From Bathymodiolus thermophilus thioautotrophic gill symbiont (GTDB lineage: Bacteria; Pseudomonadota; Gammaproteobacteria; PS1; Pseudothioglobaceae), in assembly GCF_003711265.1 (NCBI RefSeq), contig NZ_CP024634.1, positions 2,046,001-2,110,000 of the forward strand: DNA of 64,000 bases. The letters run 5' to 3'. The position numbers and the translations under genes are program-made. This document shows positions 61,517 through 64,000 of this stretch, piece by piece. The notes under the pieces are model-generated. The model had not been told where the DNA came from, did not search any database, and worked only from the letters and a program-made list of their open reading frames with translations. Every line of letters begins with the position of its first letter. Position 1 is the first letter of the stretch.

Positions 61517-61996
61517 TTATTTAAAACTCTCTTTTAGCGCTCTTTGCTTATCCCTTTTCCAATCTTTTTCTTTAATATCTTGTCGTTTGTCGTGTGCTTT
61601 CTTTCCCTTAGCCACACCAATTTCTAACTTGACTTTGCCTCGAAGCCAATATAATTTAAGCGGCACTACTGTGGCTCCTTTTTGATTAATCTTATCCTTG
61701 ATTCGATTAATTTCTAGGCGATGCAACAATAATTTTCGAATTCGAGTGGGGTCTGTATTGACATGCGTAGAGGCGTATTTCAATGGAGAAATGTGACTGC
61801 CAAACAAAAACAGCTCGTTATTTTTTAAAATAACATAACTCTCTTTAATTTGTACTTTATTGTCTCGCAAACTTTTTACCTCCCAACCTTCTAAAGAGAG
61901 TCCAGCCTCTAGACTTTGTTCTATAAAATAGTCGTGTCGTGCTTTCTTATTAACGACAATCGTATTTGAATTTATTTTTTTATTTTTTTTTGCCAT
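61517..61996 (-). CDS. smpB: SsrA-binding protein
   Basis: Partner of tmRNA in rescue of stalled ribosomes. 159 residues; start MAKKNKKINSNTIVVNKKARHDYFIEQ and the basic tail KEKDWKRDKQRALKE are typical. Its ATG (61994-61996) overlaps the ATG of the divergent ratA by two bases. Confidence 0.96.
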   Translation of the reverse strand: MAKKNKKINSNTIVVNKKARHDYFIEQSLEAGLSLEGWEVKSLRDNKVQIKESYVILKNNELFLFGSHISPLKYASTHVNTDPTRIRKLLLHRLEINRIKDKINQKGATVVPLKLYWLRGKVKLEIGVAKGKKAHDKRQDIKEKDWKRDKQRALKESFK

Positions 61997-62432
61997 GCAT
62001 AAAATCTCTAAAAGTGCTATCGTGCCTTACTCTTGTAAGAAAATGTATCAGTTGGTTAATCAAATTGATGAATATCCAGCTTTTTTGAAGTGGTGTTCTT
62101 CTGCCAATATTTTAAATCAAACTGAAGAGGAAATCATAGCTTCGGTTACGATTAATAAAAGCGCCTTTAATCAGGCCTTTACCACCATTAATCGCTTAAC
62201 CGTTGATGCGCGCATTGATATGCAACTCAAAGAAGGGCCTTTTAAACAGTTAAATGGTGCTTGGATTTTTATGCCGCTGGGTGAAAATGCTTGCAAAATT
62301 AGTTTAGAATTAGAATTTAGTTTTTCCTCTAAGTTGGTGGATATGACGATTGCCCCTATTTTTACTGCTATTTCTAACGCACAACTGGATGCCTTTGTTG
62401 AGCGTGCCAAGCAAGTTTATGCTGTTGTTTAA
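61995..62432 (+). CDS. ratA: RatA-like SRPBCC/coenzyme Q-binding protein
   Basis: 145 residues of the START-like fold. The start HKISKSAIVPYSCKKMYQLVNQIDEYP matches RatA (YfjG) closely. E. coli RatA was described as a ribosome-association toxin; homologues bind ubiquinone, so the true role is open. Divergent pairing with smpB is conserved, but overlap of the start codons is unusual. Confidence 0.92.
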   Translation: MHKISKSAIVPYSCKKMYQLVNQIDEYPAFLKWCSSANILNQTEEEIIASVTINKSAFNQAFTTINRLTVDARIDMQLKEGPFKQLNGAWIFMPLGENACKISLELEFSFSSKLVDMTIAPIFTAISNAQLDAFVERAKQVYAVV

Positions 62433-62940
62433 TAAACCATTCGGCATACTTTGCCAGTTTAGTGGCGAAGAAAAAAACCTATCTAATTACATTGATGTAA
62501 AAAACTTTTACCCAGCGGGGCGACTGGATAAAGATTCTGAAGGATTGTTGTTGTTGACTGATGATGGCAAATTACAACATCAAATTTCACACCCAAAATT
62601 TGACAAAGAAAAAACTTACCTTGTTCAAGTGGAGGGGGAAGTAACAAACCAAGCCATTATTCAATTGTGCCAAGGAATAACACTCAAAGATGGATTGACC
62701 AAACCTGCCAAAGCAAAAATCGTCAAACAACCCGACTGGCTATGGGACAGAAACCCACCTATACGCCAACGGAAAAATATTCCCACATCATGGATTGAAC
62801 TCAAAATTACTGAGGGTAAAAATCGTCAAGTTCGGCGTATGAGTGCTGCCGTTGGCTTTCCAACACTTAGACTGATTCGCACACAAATAGGCGCTTGGAA
62901 ACTGGGTGATATTCAATTAGGGCAATATCAATATGGATAA
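62419..62940 (+). CDS. rluE: Pseudouridine synthase, RluE/RsuA family
   Basis: 173 residues from ATG 62419 (MLLFNKPFGILCQF), inside the ratA end (14-base overlap); a start at 62350 would add 23 residues in another frame of ratA. Catalytic Asp in GRLDKDSEGLLLLT, later motif ITEGKNRQVRRM. RluE modifies U2457 of 23S rRNA; the lack of an S4 domain and the length fit. Confidence 0.9.
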   Translation: MLLFNKPFGILCQFSGEEKNLSNYIDVKNFYPAGRLDKDSEGLLLLTDDGKLQHQISHPKFDKEKTYLVQVEGEVTNQAIIQLCQGITLKDGLTKPAKAKIVKQPDWLWDRNPPIRQRKNIPTSWIELKITEGKNRQVRRMSAAVGFPTLRLIRTQIGAWKLGDIQLGQYQYG

Positions 62941-63736
62941 AATGAATGGATTTGAGCTGGCATATCACGCTTTAATGAATAATACCATTGAAGAAAAAAT
63001 CAAACTCACTCAGCAATTGTATGCGCTAAGTGTCAATCATCAACTGGATTATAGCGACGCTTTTCCTATTCAAAAAACGCCCAATCCTGGCAGGCCACAA
63101 AAACCTGAATTAGTAAGATTTCAATCGGTACCACGAAGAGACAGTTCAGACCTTGGCTTTATTAACACCATTCATGCTATTTGCCATATTGAATTTAATG
63201 CAATTAACTTGGCTTTAGACGCTATTTACCGCTTTCAAGATATGCCCGAACCCTTCTACCAAGATTGGATTCAAGTCGCATTTGAAGAGGCAAAACATTT
63301 TTCTTTGCTGAGTGCATATTTGCTCAAATTAGGTTATCAATACGGTGATTTTGATGCACATGATGGATTGTGGCAAATGACAACAGATACCGATTACGAT
63401 GTGTTGGCACGCATGGCACTTGTGCCTAGAGTATTGGAAGCCAGAGGCTTGGATGCCACACCTAAAATTCAAAAGCGTTTTAAGCATTCAAACTTTAGTC
63501 ACATGGTTGACATCTTGGATATTATTTTTAAAGATGAAATTAACCATGTAAAAATCGGCAATACTTGGTTTCATTACTTATGCCAACAAAGGCAGGTTGA
63601 CCCCTTAACAACCTTTGATAAACTGGTTAAAAAACACATTGGCGCTCAACTGCGTGGCCCATTCAACATTGAGGCTAGAAAACTGGCTAATTTTTCCCAA
63701 CAAGAATTAGACTACTTGTGCCATTTTCAAAAATAA
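62933..63736 (+). CDS. DUF455 ferritin-like protein
   Basis: 267 residues, all-helical. Likely metal ligands: Glu and His in AICHIEFNAINLALD, EEAKHFSLL, and EINHVKIGNTWF, in the pattern of ferritin-like di-metal sites. The segment VPRVLEARGLDATP is typical of the family. Function unknown; relatives include hydroxylase-like proteins. It overlaps the rluE gene by 8 bases, in a three-gene unit with ratA. Confidence 0.9.
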   Translation: MDKMNGFELAYHALMNNTIEEKIKLTQQLYALSVNHQLDYSDAFPIQKTPNPGRPQKPELVRFQSVPRRDSSDLGFINTIHAICHIEFNAINLALDAIYRFQDMPEPFYQDWIQVAFEEAKHFSLLSAYLLKLGYQYGDFDAHDGLWQMTTDTDYDVLARMALVPRVLEARGLDATPKIQKRFKHSNFSHMVDILDIIFKDEINHVKIGNTWFHYLCQQRQVDPLTTFDKLVKKHIGAQLRGPFNIEARKLANFSQQELDYLCHFQK

Positions 63737-63739
63737 ATA

Positions 63740-63900
63740 GAGACCTTTGTTATAAATATGGGTGATTAGCAAAATTCAATTTTTGCCCACTTGGAAATTT
63801 CTTAAACCTTGTTCTAGCAGGGCTAAGGCTGGGTTTAAAAAATTACCAAGTGGGTGAAACGAGGAGTCTTGATGATTATTCATATTTATGCAAAGGTCTC
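63740..63900. repeat. Family A element, complete copy (161 bp)
   Basis: GAGACCTTTGTTATAAATAT to CATATTTATGCAAAGGTCTC, 3 bases after the DUF455 stop. No target duplication is seen. Confidence 0.9.
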
Positions 63901-64000
63901 TCAATATGCAAGTATTCCATTGTCAGCATAAGAAACAATAACAAAGTTGCTAAACTGCAATTATTTTTTATAAATTGCACAATCCATTCGGGACTGCATT
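63876..64000 (-). CDS. Possible 3' end of a gene entering from the right edge
   Basis: A minus-strand frame is open from the window edge through 63901 and into the family A element, where it ends at TAA (63876-63878). The last 9 codons would come from the element (ERPLHKYE). About 41 codons are visible, with a hydrophobic stretch LATLLLFLMLTMEYL. Too little to identify; it may be chance. Confidence 0.25.
   Translation of the reverse strand, partial: CSPEWIVQFIKNNCSLATLLLFLMLTMEYLHIERPLHKYE

Overview
The window looks like a chromosome segment of an AT-rich gammaproteobacterium. The low GC, the gene set (Mg-type HemB, MEP isoprenoid genes, YebC, RatA/SmpB) and the mix of core genes with giant repeat-rich surface proteins and many small palindromic elements fit the SUP05/Thioglobus sulfur-oxidizer clade, such as mussel gill symbionts. 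That placement is inference: no 16S rRNA or sulfur gene is present to prove it.

Layout. 1-2.1 kb: N-terminal part of a large minus-strand adhesin that continues beyond the left edge. 2.5-11.9 kb: thiC, hemB, then an acetate block (acs, a small unknown exported or anchored protein, a two-subunit sodium/solute symporter), rpoZ and dnaQ. 12.1-12.4 kb: tRNA-Pro and tRNA-Arg. 12.6-17.4 kb: an apparently intact type III restriction-modification system. 18.1-28.4 kb: one 3436-residue protein with 28 FG-GAP repeats in four groups of exactly seven, each group followed by an RTX-like calcium-binding module. 29.1-37.7 kb: lemA, an M48 protease, map, DUF502, aspS, an inserted ATPase/nuclease pair that resembles a defence cassette, nadA and yebC. 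38.1-43.6 kb: purL, a YgjP-like metallohydrolase, a short cation transporter and a CGFS glutaredoxin.

43.9-54.2 kb is the most unusual part: a head-to-tail array of ten intact genes and one decayed gene for exported proteins of 222-238 residues. Each has a Sec-type signal peptide, a C-terminal half that reads like a GNAT (acetyltransferase) fold, and a conserved C-terminal Ala-Cys-Gly. I do not recognise the family as a described one. The copies share upstream sequence and are separated by palindromic elements, so they appear to have multiplied as units.

54.5-64 kb returns to core genes: an RsmC-like methyltransferase and trhO; dxs with a DUF2062 gene; convergent rlmN, small membrane protein and ispG; hupB; divergent smpB and ratA with overlapping start codons; an RluE-type pseudouridine synthase and a DUF455 ferritin-like protein.

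Three small non-coding inverted-repeat families run through the window. Family A (about 161 bp when complete, ends GAGACCTTTGC...) and family B (about 162 bp, ends GAGACCCCTG...) leave 5-bp target duplications at several sites. Family C (160 bp) has two copies: one supplies the last codons of acs, the other a ribosome binding site for the M48 protease gene. They appear to be non-autonomous transposon derivatives that have altered gene ends and probably helped rearrangement; no full transposase gene is present in the window.
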